This document shows, in pieces, positions 1 through 8,539 of a stretch of 64,000 bases of DNA. The translations under genes were made by a program, and so were the position numbers. The notes under the pieces are model-generated. The model was not told the origin of the DNA, did not search any database, and saw nothing but the letters and a program-made list of their open reading frames with translations. The first letter of the stretch is position 1. Every line of letters begins with the position of its first letter. The stretch is taken from assembly GCA_900450595.1 (NCBI GenBank), contig UGGS01000001.1, forward strand, positions 1,922,001 through 1,986,000. Direction: 5' to 3'. The stretch is from [Flavobacterium] thermophilum (GTDB lineage Bacteria > Bacillota > Bacilli > Bacillales > Anoxybacillaceae).

Positions 1-2
1 AT

Positions 3-149
3 ACGTTTTACGTCGTCGAGCGAGGGCTGTTTCTCGGGGAAACAAAAGACATTGTGCGGCAGTTTTTGCTCATTTTGTCCGCCATGGGCGGCGCGCAAAC
101 AGGAGTGGCGATCATTACGTGGCTGACACAGGAGCACATTTCGCCATGA
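3..149 (+). CDS. ytrH: Sporulation membrane protein YtrH, C-terminal end only
   Basis: The window opens inside this gene; only its last 48 codons are present, ending at TGA 147-149. The visible part contains a hydrophobic stretch and the run GAQTGVAIITWL close to the C-terminus. It was recognised mainly because it sits directly in front of ytrI, as in Bacillus. In B. subtilis YtrH and YtrI are mother-cell membrane proteins needed for efficient sporulation. Its stop codon overlaps the ytrI start in an ATGA arrangement, so the two are probably translationally coupled. Confidence 0.75.
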   Translation, partial: TFYVVERGLFLGETKDIVRQFLLILSAMGGAQTGVAIITWLTQEHISP

Positions 150-649
150 GAATTCCTCCGTATTACCAATATCCGTCATGGCAGCGTTTTTTCGCCGGCG
201 TAGCGATTGGGGCGCTCATCAGCTGGTTTGTCTTTTTGTACATTTTCGGCGTCCTGCAGGAAAAGCAGGTGCGGCACGTCAATGAGCTGAACGAGCAGAT
301 CGCCGACTTGCAAAATGAAATTCGCATTTGGCAAGAAGACTATATCCATTACAACAAAGAAATGAAAAAAAAGCTGACCGTGCAGGACGTGTCCGTCCAT
401 CTTGTCAACGCCGAGCAATACAAGCTTGATTCGTACACAGCGTTCCGCATCGAAGACAGTGTGAAAGAAGACTTGTCCCATTTAATCACCAAAGATATTG
501 AAACGGTGTACAACAGCCGCGAGCTGATCAAGCGGGCAATTGAAAACAAAACGTATACGATCCACGAAAAAGCGTACCGGCTGGAAATTCATACGCTCAC
601 CATTTTCACCCTTTTGGCTGTGGAAGTGAAATTGAAGCCGCTCCCTTAA
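146..649 (+). CDS. ytrI: Sporulation membrane protein YtrI
   Basis: A 167-residue protein, the same length as B. subtilis YtrI. One membrane segment lies at roughly residues 16-36 (FAGVAIGALISWFVFLYIFG), followed by a charged, probably coiled-coil region rich in Glu, Gln and Lys and a mixed C-terminal domain. The start was placed at ATG 146 because it overlaps the ytrH stop and has AGGAG at 130-134 upstream; the frame is open further upstream, but only within ytrH. The family is required for normal sporulation; the biochemical role is not known. No clear terminator follows before the convergent nrnA. Confidence 0.85.
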   Translation: MRIPPYYQYPSWQRFFAGVAIGALISWFVFLYIFGVLQEKQVRHVNELNEQIADLQNEIRIWQEDYIHYNKEMKKKLTVQDVSVHLVNAEQYKLDSYTAFRIEDSVKEDLSHLITKDIETVYNSRELIKRAIENKTYTIHEKAYRLEIHTLTIFTLLAVEVKLKPLP

Positions 650-780
650 CACGCCATGCAGCCGACAAACGAGAAAAGCCAAAACAAACCGACACCCCAA
701 CGCCGACAAGAGCACCGGACGCTGCATCAGGCGGCAAAAGAGGGGGCGGCGCCGCATGACGCCCTTCTCGCCCCCTTCTG

Positions 781-1728
781 TTACCGTTCCGCCCGGCAAA
801 CGGCTCTCACCTCTTCAACAATGCGGTCGGCTTCTTCCCATGAAGCGATCGACGCGCCGGCCGCCAGCGGATGGCCGCCGCCGCCATGCCGCTTGGCGAC
901 GACATTGATGACCGGCCCTTTCGAACGAAAACGCACGCGAATCTCCTTCTCCTCCTCAACGAAAAACACCCAGGCGATGATGCCATCAATGTTGCCGAGC
1001 AGCCCGACAAGCTGCGACGCTTCAAGCGGGGTGACGCCGTATTCTTCGAGCAGCGCCCGCGGCATTTTCACCGCCGCCACTCCTTCATCGATCGTGAAAT
1101 TCGACAGCACATAACCGCTCAAACGGGCGAGCGGCAGGCTCGTCCGGTACAGCCCGTCATACAATTCCGTCAGCGAAAAGCCGTACGAAATGAGCTCTCC
1201 GGCATAGCGAAACGTTTTTTCGCTCGTACGCGGAAACAAAAAACGGCCCGTGTCGCCGACAATGCCGGCATAAATCAGGCGCGCCGCCTCGGCGGTCATC
1301 GTCAGCCCGTCGTCTTTGCCGGCCAAATACAGTTCGTAAATCATTTCGCTCGTCGAGCTGGCGTCGGTGTCAACCCACATGATGTCGCCGTACGGCGTAT
1401 CGTTCGGATGGTGGTCGATTTTGATCAGCTTCCGCCCGAGCCGGTAGCGGCTGTCACAAATCCGCTCTTCGTTCGCCGTGTCACAGACAATCACGAGCGC
1501 CTGTTCATAGGCGCCATCGTCAATGACATCCATTTGACGTAAAAATGACAACGATGGATCATCCGTCCCCACCGCATACACTTGTTTTTCCGGAAACGAC
1601 GCCCGAAGCAGCGCCGCCAGCCCGCCTTGCGACCCGTACGCGTCCGGGTCCGGGCGCACGTGGCGATGGATGATGATCGTATCAAATTGGCGAATCGTTT
1701 CAAGAATGTCCCGGCAAACGTCTTTCAT
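781..1728 (-). CDS. nrnA: Bifunctional oligoribonuclease / pAp phosphatase NrnA
   Basis: A 315-residue DHH/DHHA1 phosphoesterase (B. subtilis NrnA, formerly YtqI, is 313). It degrades 2-5 nt nanoRNAs and dephosphorylates 3'-phosphoadenosine 5'-phosphate. Visible metal-binding motifs are HRHVRPDPDA near residue 21, CDTAN near 82, DHH at 105-107, and the C-terminal substrate motif GGGGHPLAAGA near 285. A GTG lies one codon before the chosen ATG; the ATG is preferred because the AAAGGGG ribosome site is 8 bases from it. Convergent with ytrI. Confidence 0.93.
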   Translation of the reverse strand: MKDVCRDILETIRQFDTIIIHRHVRPDPDAYGSQGGLAALLRASFPEKQVYAVGTDDPSLSFLRQMDVIDDGAYEQALVIVCDTANEERICDSRYRLGRKLIKIDHHPNDTPYGDIMWVDTDASSTSEMIYELYLAGKDDGLTMTAEAARLIYAGIVGDTGRFLFPRTSEKTFRYAGELISYGFSLTELYDGLYRTSLPLARLSGYVLSNFTIDEGVAAVKMPRALLEEYGVTPLEASQLVGLLGNIDGIIAWVFFVEEEKEIRVRFRSKGPVINVVAKRHGGGGHPLAAGASIASWEEADRIVEEVRAVCRAER

Positions 1729-1828
1729 CACTTCGTCCCCTTTTTATGGCTTGTCATTTTCAACCGCTGGCATTTTTCCGCGCTTCTATGTACAATGGAA
1801 AAAGAAACGGACTACGGAGGGAGCCAGC

Positions 1829-2137
1829 ATGCCCGTATTGGTTATTTTCATTATATTTTCCTTTTCGTTTTACGTCTATTATAAAATCCGCTACGTTCGC
1901 TCGCAGCGCCCGATGGAGCGCCGCTTCCTCTCGGCGAAATCGAGCATGGCGCTCGGGCTGTTTGTCGCCTTGTTCGGAGTCAACCAGTTGTTTTTGTATC
2001 AGACAACTGTCACCTATATCATCTCCTCCATCTTTATCGCCCTAGGCGCCGGCAGCGTCTGGGCCGGCTACCGCGCCTACCGCTACTATCTGCCGCAGGC
2101 GATCGAAGAGGCGGAAAAAGCGGCGAAACAAAGCTGA
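1829..2137 (+). CDS. ytpI: YtpI family membrane protein
   Basis: A 102-residue protein matching B. subtilis YtpI (about 100 residues) in size and position next to nrnA. It has three hydrophobic segments: residues 2-20, about 35-52, and about 58-75. The last is followed by a short charged tail (EEAEKAAKQS). The start is ATG 1829, 8 bases after GGAGGG. Function is unknown. It is divergent from nrnA and convergent with ytoI. Confidence 0.8.
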   Translation: MPVLVIFIIFSFSFYVYYKIRYVRSQRPMERRFLSAKSSMALGLFVALFGVNQLFLYQTTVTYIISSIFIALGAGSVWAGYRAYRYYLPQAIEEAEKAAKQS

Positions 2138-2162
2138 CCATAACCGTTCACAGCGAAAGGGA

Positions 2163-2200
2163 AAGGATGTCCAGCAACAAAGGGCGGACATCCTTTTTTC
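2163..2200 (+). terminator. Intrinsic terminator after ytpI
   Basis: A 10-bp stem AAGGATGTCC/GGACATCCTT with a 13-base loop is followed by TTTTTTC. It lies between the convergent ytpI and ytoI. The A-rich left flank is weaker, so it acts mainly on the plus strand. Confidence 0.8.
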
Positions 2201-2208
2201 GTTGTCGA

Positions 2209-3516
2209 TTACCGGTCGATCAGCTGGCACATCATCATCGCCTTCCCGACGATGGCGCCTTCATTGTACACCTCGACGTCCACTTTTCCGAACTTGCGCC
2301 CGAGCTCTAAAAGCTTCGCCTGCACGTCGACTGTAGTGTCGATTTGCACCGGCTTGATGAAATAAATCGTAATGCTTTCCATCACCAAATCGCCGCGTTT
2401 GTACGCCCGCAGCATCCGCGCCGCCGCTTCGGTGACGATCGTCGTAAACACGCCGTACGAGAGTGTCCCTAAATAGTTCGTCATTTGCGGCGTGATCGTG
2501 CAGCGAAACAGCGTTTCTTTGTCGCCTGATTCGCGGAACTGGGCGGTGACGAGGTCATCGATCGTCTCGCCGACTTGCGGCTGGCGCTGCGCCATTTGCA
2601 GCGCTTTTAACACGTCTTGGCGGCTGATGATCCCTTGCAGCCGGTTATGGTCATCAACGACCGGAAGCAGTTCAATCCCTTCCCATACCATGATGTGCGA
2701 GGCAAATGCGACCGATGTTTTTCCGTTCACCGTAATCGGCTGCTTCGTCATCACCTTTTCGACCGGCAGCTGCCGGTCGACATCCAGCACGTCTTTTGCC
2801 GTCACAATGCCTTGCACTTTCAACTGGTCGTCGACGACCGGAAACCGGGTATGGCGCGTCTCGCGATTTAGCACATACCAGCGCTCGACGGGATCGTCTG
2901 TATATAAATAGGCTGTTTTCTCGACAGGGGTGACAATGTCCTCAACGAGCACAATCTCCTTTTTGATCAGCTGGTCATAAATCGCCCGGTTGATCATCGT
3001 CGCAACCGTAAACGTGTCATAGCTCGTCGAAATGATCGGCAGCTGCCGCTCATCGGCGAGCTTTTTCACGTGGTCGGCCGTGTCAAACCCGCCGGTGATG
3101 AGCACAGCCGCCCCGGCTTCAAGCGCCAGTTCGTGCGCCTTCGTCCGGTTGCCGACGATAAGCAAATCCCCTGCACCCGTATAGCGCATCATCGCCTCCA
3201 GCTGCATCGCCCCAATGACGAAGCGGTTGAGCGTCTTGTGCAGCCCTTCCCGCCCGCCGAGCACTTGTCCGTCGACAATGTTGACGACTTCAGCGTACGT
3301 GAGCTTCTCAATGTTTTCCTTCCGCTTTTTCTCGATCCGAATCGTGCCGACGCGCTCGATCGTGCTTACGTATCCTTTGTTCTCCGCATCTTTGATCGCT
3401 CGGTACGCCGTTCCTTCGCTCACGCCCATTTCCTTGGCGATCTGCCGGACGGAAATTTTCTCGCCGATCGGCAGCCGGTGGATGTATTCTAAAATTTGTT
3501 CATGTTTGGTCGCCAA
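2209..3516 (-). CDS. ytoI: DRTGG/CBS/hotdog-domain regulator YtoI
   Basis: A 435-residue multidomain protein. In order: an N-terminal winged-helix DNA-binding region (about 1-65, with IGEKISVRQIAKEMGVSEGT), a DRTGG-type domain (about 75-185, containing VLITGGFDTADHVK), two CBS domains (about 190-310, typically adenine-nucleotide sensors), and a C-terminal hotdog-fold thioesterase-like domain (about 320-430). The architecture matches B. subtilis YtoI (439 residues). It is probably a ligand-responsive regulator, but the targets are unknown. The start is TTG, supported by AAAGGGTGA seven bases upstream and by a well-placed promoter. Confidence 0.85.
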   Translation of the reverse strand: MATKHEQILEYIHRLPIGEKISVRQIAKEMGVSEGTAYRAIKDAENKGYVSTIERVGTIRIEKKRKENIEKLTYAEVVNIVDGQVLGGREGLHKTLNRFVIGAMQLEAMMRYTGAGDLLIVGNRTKAHELALEAGAAVLITGGFDTADHVKKLADERQLPIISTSYDTFTVATMINRAIYDQLIKKEIVLVEDIVTPVEKTAYLYTDDPVERWYVLNRETRHTRFPVVDDQLKVQGIVTAKDVLDVDRQLPVEKVMTKQPITVNGKTSVAFASHIMVWEGIELLPVVDDHNRLQGIISRQDVLKALQMAQRQPQVGETIDDLVTAQFRESGDKETLFRCTITPQMTNYLGTLSYGVFTTIVTEAAARMLRAYKRGDLVMESITIYFIKPVQIDTTVDVQAKLLELGRKFGKVDVEVYNEGAIVGKAMMMCQLIDR

Positions 3517-3547
3517 CGGTCTTCACCCTTTACGCATTGTTACTTTC

Positions 3548-3577
3548 ATTATACAGGGCTCAGCAGCGGGGATTCAA
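3548..3577 (-). promoter_or_regulatory. SigA-type promoter for ytoI
   Basis: On the minus strand TTGAAT (3577-3572) and a perfect TATAAT (3553-3548) are separated by 18 bp. The predicted start lies about 25 bases before the TTG start codon, which supports that start. Confidence 0.7.
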
Positions 3578-3591
3578 CGATCGCGCCGGCC

Positions 3592-3626
3592 ATCAGAAAG
3601 CGCCCTTCCCAAAGTGGGAAGGGCGC
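3592..3626 (-). terminator. Intrinsic terminator after ytkL
   Basis: A perfect 12-bp GC-rich stem, GCGCCCTTCCCA/TGGGAAGGGCGC, with a 3-base loop. It is followed on the minus strand by TTTCTG, which is a weak U tract. It lies just beyond the ytkL stop. Confidence 0.7.
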
Positions 3627-3631
3627 CGCTG

Positions 3632-4312
3632 TTACAGCTCGATGCTTTCGCCTGGCTTCAGAGCACGGCCGACACCCGACGGTAGAAGCGAGACGAACCG
3701 TTCGGGGTCTTGGACAATCGGCGGGAACGTGTTGTAATGGATCGGCACGACGAGTTTCGCTCCGAGCCACTCGGCGGCAACGGCCGCGTCTTCCGGCCCC
3801 ATCGTGAAGCTGTCCCCAATCGGCAAAAAGGCGACATCGATGTTATGGCGCTCGCCGATCAGCTTCATGTCGGAAAACAGCCCGGTGTCGCCGGCATGGT
3901 AGATCGTTTTCCCTTCGGCCGTGAACAAAATGCCGGTCGGCATGCCTAAATAAATGATTTGCTTGTCCTCGGTCACAAACCCGGAGCTGTGGAACGCCTG
4001 CGTCAACTTGACCGTGCCAAAGTCAAATTCGCGCGCCCCGCCGATATTCATGCCAAACGTCTCGACGCCTTGCCAGCTTAAATATGTCGCCAGCTCAAAT
4101 GTGGCCACGACAAGGGCGTTGTTCCGCTTGGCGATCTCCACCGTATCGCCGACATGATCCCCGTGTCCGTGCGTGAGCAAAATGACATCCGCTTTCACAT
4201 CCGCCGCGTTCAAATCGGTCGTCGCATTGCCGGTGATGAACGGGTCGATCAAAATCGTTTTTCCGTTCGTCTCAATGCGGACAACCGAATGGCCATGGTA
4301 GCTGATTTTCAT
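3632..4312 (-). CDS. ytkL: UPF0173 metal-dependent hydrolase YtkL
   Basis: A 226-residue metallo-beta-lactamase-fold protein of the UPF0173 family (B. subtilis YtkL, 227). The metal-binding motif is [12 protein letters not shown] near residue 55, with HAGDTGLF further on. The start at MKISYHGHS is chosen from family length and an AGGGGGAG ribosome site 8 bases upstream; the frame is open for another 24 codons, which lack support. The substrate is unknown. It is divergent from the M24 peptidase gene. Confidence 0.88.
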   Translation of the reverse strand: MKISYHGHSVVRIETNGKTILIDPFITGNATTDLNAADVKADVILLTHGHGDHVGDTVEIAKRNNALVVATFELATYLSWQGVETFGMNIGGAREFDFGTVKLTQAFHSSGFVTEDKQIIYLGMPTGILFTAEGKTIYHAGDTGLFSDMKLIGERHNIDVAFLPIGDSFTMGPEDAAVAAEWLGAKLVVPIHYNTFPPIVQDPERFVSLLPSGVGRALKPGESIEL

Positions 4313-4450
4313 CGTCACATCTCCCCCTTCCCTTCCCATGATTCGCCGCCATTCGCCCATTTCCTTCTTTTCCTGCCTGTCCATTTACAAACGGCCCGTT
4401 TCTTGGTACGCTCAAAATGGACAACAGTGAAAAAAGGAAGGAATGGGACG

Positions 4451-5545
4451 ATGAACAAACGGCTGCAAGCATTTTCCTCTTGGCTTCAACAACAACATAG
4501 TTCATTCGCCTTCGTCACGTCAAGTGCGAACGTGTTTTATTTGAGCGGATTTCGGTGCGACCCGCACGAACGGTTGCTGGCGCTTTTGGTCTTTCCTGAC
4601 GGCGAGCCCGCGCTCGTCTGCCCGCAAATGGAAGTCCCGCGCGCCCGCCGGAGCGGCTTTGGGCATACGGTGATCGGCTACGACGACAGCGCCGACCCGT
4701 GGGAAGAGATCGAGCGCCATCTCAAAGCGCGCGGTGTCAAGGCCGTCTCGATTGCCGTCGAAAAAAACGATTTGTCGTTCGCCCGTTTCGAGCGGCTCTC
4801 GGCGCTGTTTCCGAACGCCCAATGGCTCGATGCCGAAGAAAAGCTGCGCCAGCTTCGCCTGATCAAAGATGAGCAGGAAATGAAAGCGCTGCGCCAGGCG
4901 GCGGAGCTGGCCGACAAAGCGGTCGAAATCGGCGTCTCGGCCATTCGCCCGGGCGTGACGGAGCTTGAACTTGTCGCCGTCATTGAATATGAGCTGAAAA
5001 AACTCGGCGTTGAAGGGATGTCATTTCCCACGACCGTGCTTGCAGGCGCCAAATCAGCCGACCCGCACGGCGTGCCGGGAACGGCGGCGGTCGCACCGGG
5101 CGATTTCGTGCTGTTCGATTTGGGCGTCATCGTCGATGGGTATTGCTCCGACATTACCCGCACCGTCGTCTGTCAGACGGCAAGCGACGAACAGCGGCTC
5201 ATGTACGATACCGTTCGGCGCGCCCAGCAGGCGGCGATCGACGCCTGCCGCCCGCAAACCGCGATGAAGGAGATCGACCGCTCCGCTCGAAACGTCATCG
5301 AACAAGCCGGCTACGGCCCGTACTTCACCCACCGCGTCGGGCACGGCTTAGGAATCGAAATCCACGAATACCCATCGCTTCATGGCGCCAACCCCGACCC
5401 GCTCGCTCCCGGCATGGTGTTTACGATCGAACCGGGCATTTACGTCCCATCCATCGGCGGCGTGCGCATTGAAGACGATGTCGCGGTCACGAACAACGGC
5501 GTTGAGGTGTTGACGTCGTTTTCGAAGGAATTGATCATTGTATAA
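4451..5545 (+). CDS. M24 family metallopeptidase (Xaa-Pro dipeptidase/aminopeptidase P type)
   Basis: A 364-residue pita-bread-fold peptidase. An N-terminal creatinase-like domain covers about 1-125. The catalytic domain keeps all five dimetal ligands: Asp in FDLGVIVDG, Asp in DITRTV, His in HGLGIEIHEYP, Glu in FTIEPGIYVP and Glu in GGVRIEDDV. Members remove N-terminal residues before proline in the cytoplasm. B. subtilis has several such paralogues (YkvY, YqhT, PapA), so no symbol is given. The start is ATG 4451 behind AAGGAAGG; the open frame extends upstream across the divergent ytkL. Confidence 0.88.
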   Translation: MNKRLQAFSSWLQQQHSSFAFVTSSANVFYLSGFRCDPHERLLALLVFPDGEPALVCPQMEVPRARRSGFGHTVIGYDDSADPWEEIERHLKARGVKAVSIAVEKNDLSFARFERLSALFPNAQWLDAEEKLRQLRLIKDEQEMKALRQAAELADKAVEIGVSAIRPGVTELELVAVIEYELKKLGVEGMSFPTTVLAGAKSADPHGVPGTAAVAPGDFVLFDLGVIVDGYCSDITRTVVCQTASDEQRLMYDTVRRAQQAAIDACRPQTAMKEIDRSARNVIEQAGYGPYFTHRVGHGLGIEIHEYPSLHGANPDPLAPGMVFTIEPGIYVPSIGGVRIEDDVAVTNNGVEVLTSFSKELIIV

Positions 5546-5590
5546 CGAGAAAAACCATTGGCAAAAGCTTCTGCGAATAAGCGCACGAAC

Positions 5591-5641
5591 AAAGCTGTCC
5601 GCCGGATCGATCCCGAAGCCGATTCGGACAGCTTTGTTTTC
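5591..5641 (+). terminator. Terminator between the M24 peptidase gene and ald
   Basis: A perfect 11-bp stem AAAGCTGTCCG/CGGACAGCTTT with a 23-base loop, followed by GTTTTC. It lies between convergent genes and may serve both, though the flank on the ald side has few T residues. Confidence 0.65.
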
Positions 5642-5675
5642 TCATCGCCATCAAGGCGGCTCCATCTTCATGATT

Positions 5676-6794
5676 TCATCCGTGCAACAACGAATGAACA
5701 TCCGTATACGGCATGTTGTGCGCCGCCGCGACCGCTTCGTACACGATGTGCCCGTCGAGCGTGTTGATCCCTTTTAACAGCGCCGGATTGTCGAGGCAAG
5801 CGGCGCGGTAGCCTTTGTTGGCGATTTGCAAGGCGTATGGGATCGTGACGTTCGTAAGCGCGAATGTTGACGTACGCGGCACAGCGCCCGGCATGTTGGC
5901 GACGGCGTAATGGACGACGCCGTGCTTGACGTATGTCGGATCGTCATGCGTCGTGACGCGGTCGGTCGTTTCGAAAATGCCGCCTTGGTCAATGGCGATG
6001 TCGACCAACACCGATCCCGGCGTCATCGAGCGCACCATCTCTTCCGTCACCAGCTTCGGCGCTTTCGCCCCCGGGATCAAGACGGCGCCGACGACCAAAT
6101 CCGATTCGCGCACGCACTCGGCGATATGGTACGAGTTGGACATGAGCGTCGTCACGTGGTCGCCGAACAAATCATCGAGCTCGCGCAGCCGCTCGGCGTT
6201 AATGTCCAAAATCGTCACGTCTGCCCCGAGACCGACCGCGATTTTCGCCGCGTTCGTCCCCGCCGTTCCGCCGCCGATGATCGTCACTTTGCCGCGCCGC
6301 ACTCCGGGCACGCCGCCAAGCAAAATGCCTTTCCCGCCGTGCGGCTTCTCAAGAAACTGGGCGCCGACTTGCACGGACATGCGGCCGGCGACTTCACTCA
6401 TCGGCGTCAACAGCGGCAGCGAGCCGTTCGCCAGCTGCACCGTCTCGTAAGCGATGCCGACCACTTTTTGCTCGACGAGCGCTTTCGTGAGCGCTTCGGC
6501 CGCGGCCAAATGCAAATACGTAAACAAAATCAATCCGGGGCGAAAATAGCGGAACTCCTCAGCCAGCGGTTCTTTCACTTTCAACACCATCTCCGCCGCC
6601 CAAGCATCTTCCGCGTTCGGCACGATCACTGCCCCGGCTTTTTCATACTCGGAATCGGAAAACCCCGACCCAGCGCCGGCTTCCGTCTCCACATACACGT
6701 CATGCCCCGCTTTGACGAGCGTCATCACGCCGGCCGGGGTAATGGCGACGCGGTTTTCATTGTTTTTGATTTCTTTTGGAATGCCGATCTTCAT
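5676..6794 (-). CDS. ald: Alanine dehydrogenase
   Basis: A 372-residue enzyme, the length I know for Geobacillus Ald. It catalyses NAD-dependent oxidative deamination of L-alanine to pyruvate and is used for alanine catabolism and during sporulation in Bacillus. The N-terminus [20 protein letters not shown] is characteristic. Lys in VLKVKEP and His in FTYLHLAA are the substrate residues, and [20 protein letters not shown] is the dinucleotide fold. The start was set at the conserved MKIGIPKE, 6-8 bases after AAGGAGG; the 46 extra upstream codons are not family-like. Confidence 0.96.
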   Translation of the reverse strand: MKIGIPKEIKNNENRVAITPAGVMTLVKAGHDVYVETEAGAGSGFSDSEYEKAGAVIVPNAEDAWAAEMVLKVKEPLAEEFRYFRPGLILFTYLHLAAAEALTKALVEQKVVGIAYETVQLANGSLPLLTPMSEVAGRMSVQVGAQFLEKPHGGKGILLGGVPGVRRGKVTIIGGGTAGTNAAKIAVGLGADVTILDINAERLRELDDLFGDHVTTLMSNSYHIAECVRESDLVVGAVLIPGAKAPKLVTEEMVRSMTPGSVLVDIAIDQGGIFETTDRVTTHDDPTYVKHGVVHYAVANMPGAVPRTSTFALTNVTIPYALQIANKGYRAACLDNPALLKGINTLDGHIVYEAVAAAHNMPYTDVHSLLHG

Positions 6795-6882
6795 CACATT
6801 TCCTCCTTTTTCCTTCCCACTTCTTCCTTTTATTGTGCCCCGTTTCGCGCAAAAGCAAACGAAAAAGGAGGAGGCGCTGGTC

Positions 6883-7647
6883 TCAACGGAAAAGATGGCG
6901 GTAAATGACGTTTGCTCCGCCGGTGACGTCAATGATGGCGCCGGTGATGAAATCCGAGTCGTCCTCGCATAAAAACGCGATCACGCGGGCGATATCTTCG
7001 CCTGTGCCCGGGCGCCCGACCGGCGTTTCCGCATCCCTTCTCGCGCGGGCGTCGGCGATCCCCGCTTCTTTCATATCGCCGACAATGTTGCCTGGGCACA
7101 CCATATTGGCGGTAATGCCATATTCCGCCTCTTCCAGGGCGATCGTTTTCGTCAGCGATACAAGCCCGACTTTCGCCGCGCCGAACGCCGAACGGTGCAC
7201 CCAGCCCGGGGCATCCGCCGCTCCTTGAAATCCGTACGTAATGATGCGGCCAAACCGTTGTTTTCGCATAATCGGGATCGTCCGCCTCACTAAATGGAAG
7301 ACCGAGCTCAAATTGCCTTCAATCATTTCGTACCATTCGTCTTCCGTATAATCGGCCAGCTTTTTCCGCTCGAAAATGTAGGGGCCTGCGTTGTTAATAA
7401 GGCAGTCAATGCGGCCGAACCGCTCCATGGCTGCATCCACTAACCGCTCCAAATCCTCTTTTCTCGTCACATCCCCTTTCACAAACTGAAGGCGGTCGGC
7501 GGCGCTGCGGTGCTTCTCGGCAAGCGAGCGCACCGCCTGCTCATCGCTCCGGTAGTTCACCGTCACCGAGTAGCCTTGATCAAGCAACAGCTCCGTCACC
7601 TTTCTCCCCAATCCTTTCGCTCCGGCCGTGATCAACGCATGCCGCAC
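6883..7647 (-). CDS. SDR-family oxidoreductase lacking the usual catalytic Ser and Tyr (YtkK-like)
   Basis: A 254-residue Rossmann-fold short-chain dehydrogenase, similar in place and form to B. subtilis YtkK. The cofactor motif is TAGAKGLG (residues 7-14; the first Gly of TGxxxGxG is Ala), NNAG is at 85-88, and the Asn in GNLSS is at 112. At the YxxxK site it reads F155-G-A-A-K159, so Tyr is Phe. The region that normally holds the catalytic Ser reads ITYGFQGA (136-143), with no Ser. It may be a non-canonical enzyme or a nucleotide-binding pseudoenzyme. The start is GTG, seven bases after GGAGG. Confidence 0.82.
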   Translation of the reverse strand: MRHALITAGAKGLGRKVTELLLDQGYSVTVNYRSDEQAVRSLAEKHRSAADRLQFVKGDVTRKEDLERLVDAAMERFGRIDCLINNAGPYIFERKKLADYTEDEWYEMIEGNLSSVFHLVRRTIPIMRKQRFGRIITYGFQGAADAPGWVHRSAFGAAKVGLVSLTKTIALEEAEYGITANMVCPGNIVGDMKEAGIADARARRDAETPVGRPGTGEDIARVIAFLCEDDSDFITGAIIDVTGGANVIYRHLFR

Positions 7648-7711
7648 CCTTCTCCCTCCTCGTCGCGATTTGCGGTCTCATTTTTACTTTACTACAAACA
7701 AGGGGGAATAC

Positions 7712-7748
7712 AAAAAAATAACCATAGCGCATGGGCGCCATGGTTATT
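7712..7748 (-). terminator. Terminator overlapping the stop of the 46-residue gene
   Basis: A 9-bp stem AATAACCAT/ATGGTTATT (7717-7725 / 7740-7748) is followed on the minus strand by TTTTTTTG. The stem contains the TAA stop of the preceding small gene. Confidence 0.75.
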
Positions 7749-7884
7749 CGCCGACTTCGCGGCGCGGGTCGTAATACGATTCATCCTCGTCAACAATGCC
7801 GCTCTCATACGACTCGGTAATTTGCTCGGTGATCGTCCGCACTTCTTCCTCATCGTACTGCCAGTCGTTATACCGCTTTTCCAT
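7744..7884 (-). CDS. Small acidic hypothetical protein (46 residues)
   Basis: A 46-residue reading frame beginning MEKRYNDWQYDEEEVRTIT and ending PRREVGE. It is strongly acidic, with clusters DEEE and VDEDES and several Tyr, and has no membrane segment. A strong ribosome site (GGAGG, 7 bases before ATG) and a terminator that starts inside the stop codon make it a convincing gene. It may correspond to the small YtzD protein near ytkK in B. subtilis, but I cannot confirm that. Function is unknown. Confidence 0.7.
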   Translation of the reverse strand: MEKRYNDWQYDEEEVRTITEQITESYESGIVDEDESYYDPRREVGE

Positions 7885-7926
7885 TGCTTTTCCTCCCTTG
7901 TTCACAAAATCTCAATATATGGCCTA

Positions 7927-7952
7927 GTTTCCCGTCAAAGGGCGATGGGTAT
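7927..7952 (+). promoter_or_regulatory. SigB-type promoter for the universal stress protein gene
   Basis: GTTTCC (7927-7932) and GGGTAT (7947-7952) are spaced by 14 bp. The SigB consensus is GTTTAA-N12-15-GGGTAT. It lies 44 bp before the usp start codon. The same 14-bp spacing recurs in front of ytxG in this window. Confidence 0.7.
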
Positions 7953-7996
7953 ACCATATATAGAGATAGCATTTTTATCCAAAGGGAGGGGAGAAC

Positions 7997-8443
7997 ATGA
8001 CAATGACCTACCAAACGATCGTCGTCGCCGTCGATGGGTCGAAAGAAGCGGAATGGGCGTTGAAAAAAGCGATCCAAATCGCCAAACGGAACGGAGCGAA
8101 ACTCATTTTGACCCACATCATCGACTTGCGCGGCTTTACGACCGTTGAAGCGCACGATTATGCCCTCGCCGAACGTTCGGAACAGTATGCGAACGAATTG
8201 CTTGAGCGGTATAAAAACGAAGCCGTCGCCGCTGGACTCGACGATGTGGACACCGCGGTCGAATTCGGCTCGCCGAAAGTGAAAATCGCCAAAGACGTCG
8301 CTCCGAAATACAAAGCCGACCTCATCATTTGCGGGGCGACCGGTTTAAACGCTGTCGAACGGCTCTTGATCGGCAGCGTTTCCGAAAACATCGTCCGCCA
8401 TGCGAAATGCGATGTGCTCGTTGTAAGGACGCCGAAAGAATAA
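7997..8443 (+). CDS. Universal stress protein, UspA family
   Basis: A 148-residue single-domain Usp protein. It begins with the VVAVDGS strand-loop near residue 10. The ATP-binding signature G-xx-G-x9-GS is intact (GATGLNAVERLLIGSVSE, about 115-132), so it belongs to the nucleotide-binding class. Two near ATGs exist (MTMTYQ); the first is 4-5 bases after GGGAGGGG and is used. The SigB-type promoter upstream fits a general-stress role. The specific client process is unknown. Confidence 0.9.
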   Translation: MTMTYQTIVVAVDGSKEAEWALKKAIQIAKRNGAKLILTHIIDLRGFTTVEAHDYALAERSEQYANELLERYKNEAVAAGLDDVDTAVEFGSPKVKIAKDVAPKYKADLIICGATGLNAVERLLIGSVSENIVRHAKCDVLVVRTPKE

Positions 8444-8511
8444 TGTCTTCGTCACATGAAGCAGATGGACCGAAAAACTTCCTTGTCCGATGCGAAAACA
8501 TGTGACGGTCA

Positions 8512-8539
8512 AAAAAGAACACCCCGCCGTTACGGGGTG
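8512..8539 (-). terminator. Terminator overlapping the argH stop
   Basis: A stem CACCCCG/CGGGGTG (8520-8526 / 8533-8539) with a 6-base loop that contains the argH stop is followed on the minus strand by TTCTTTTTTTG. Confidence 0.8.
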
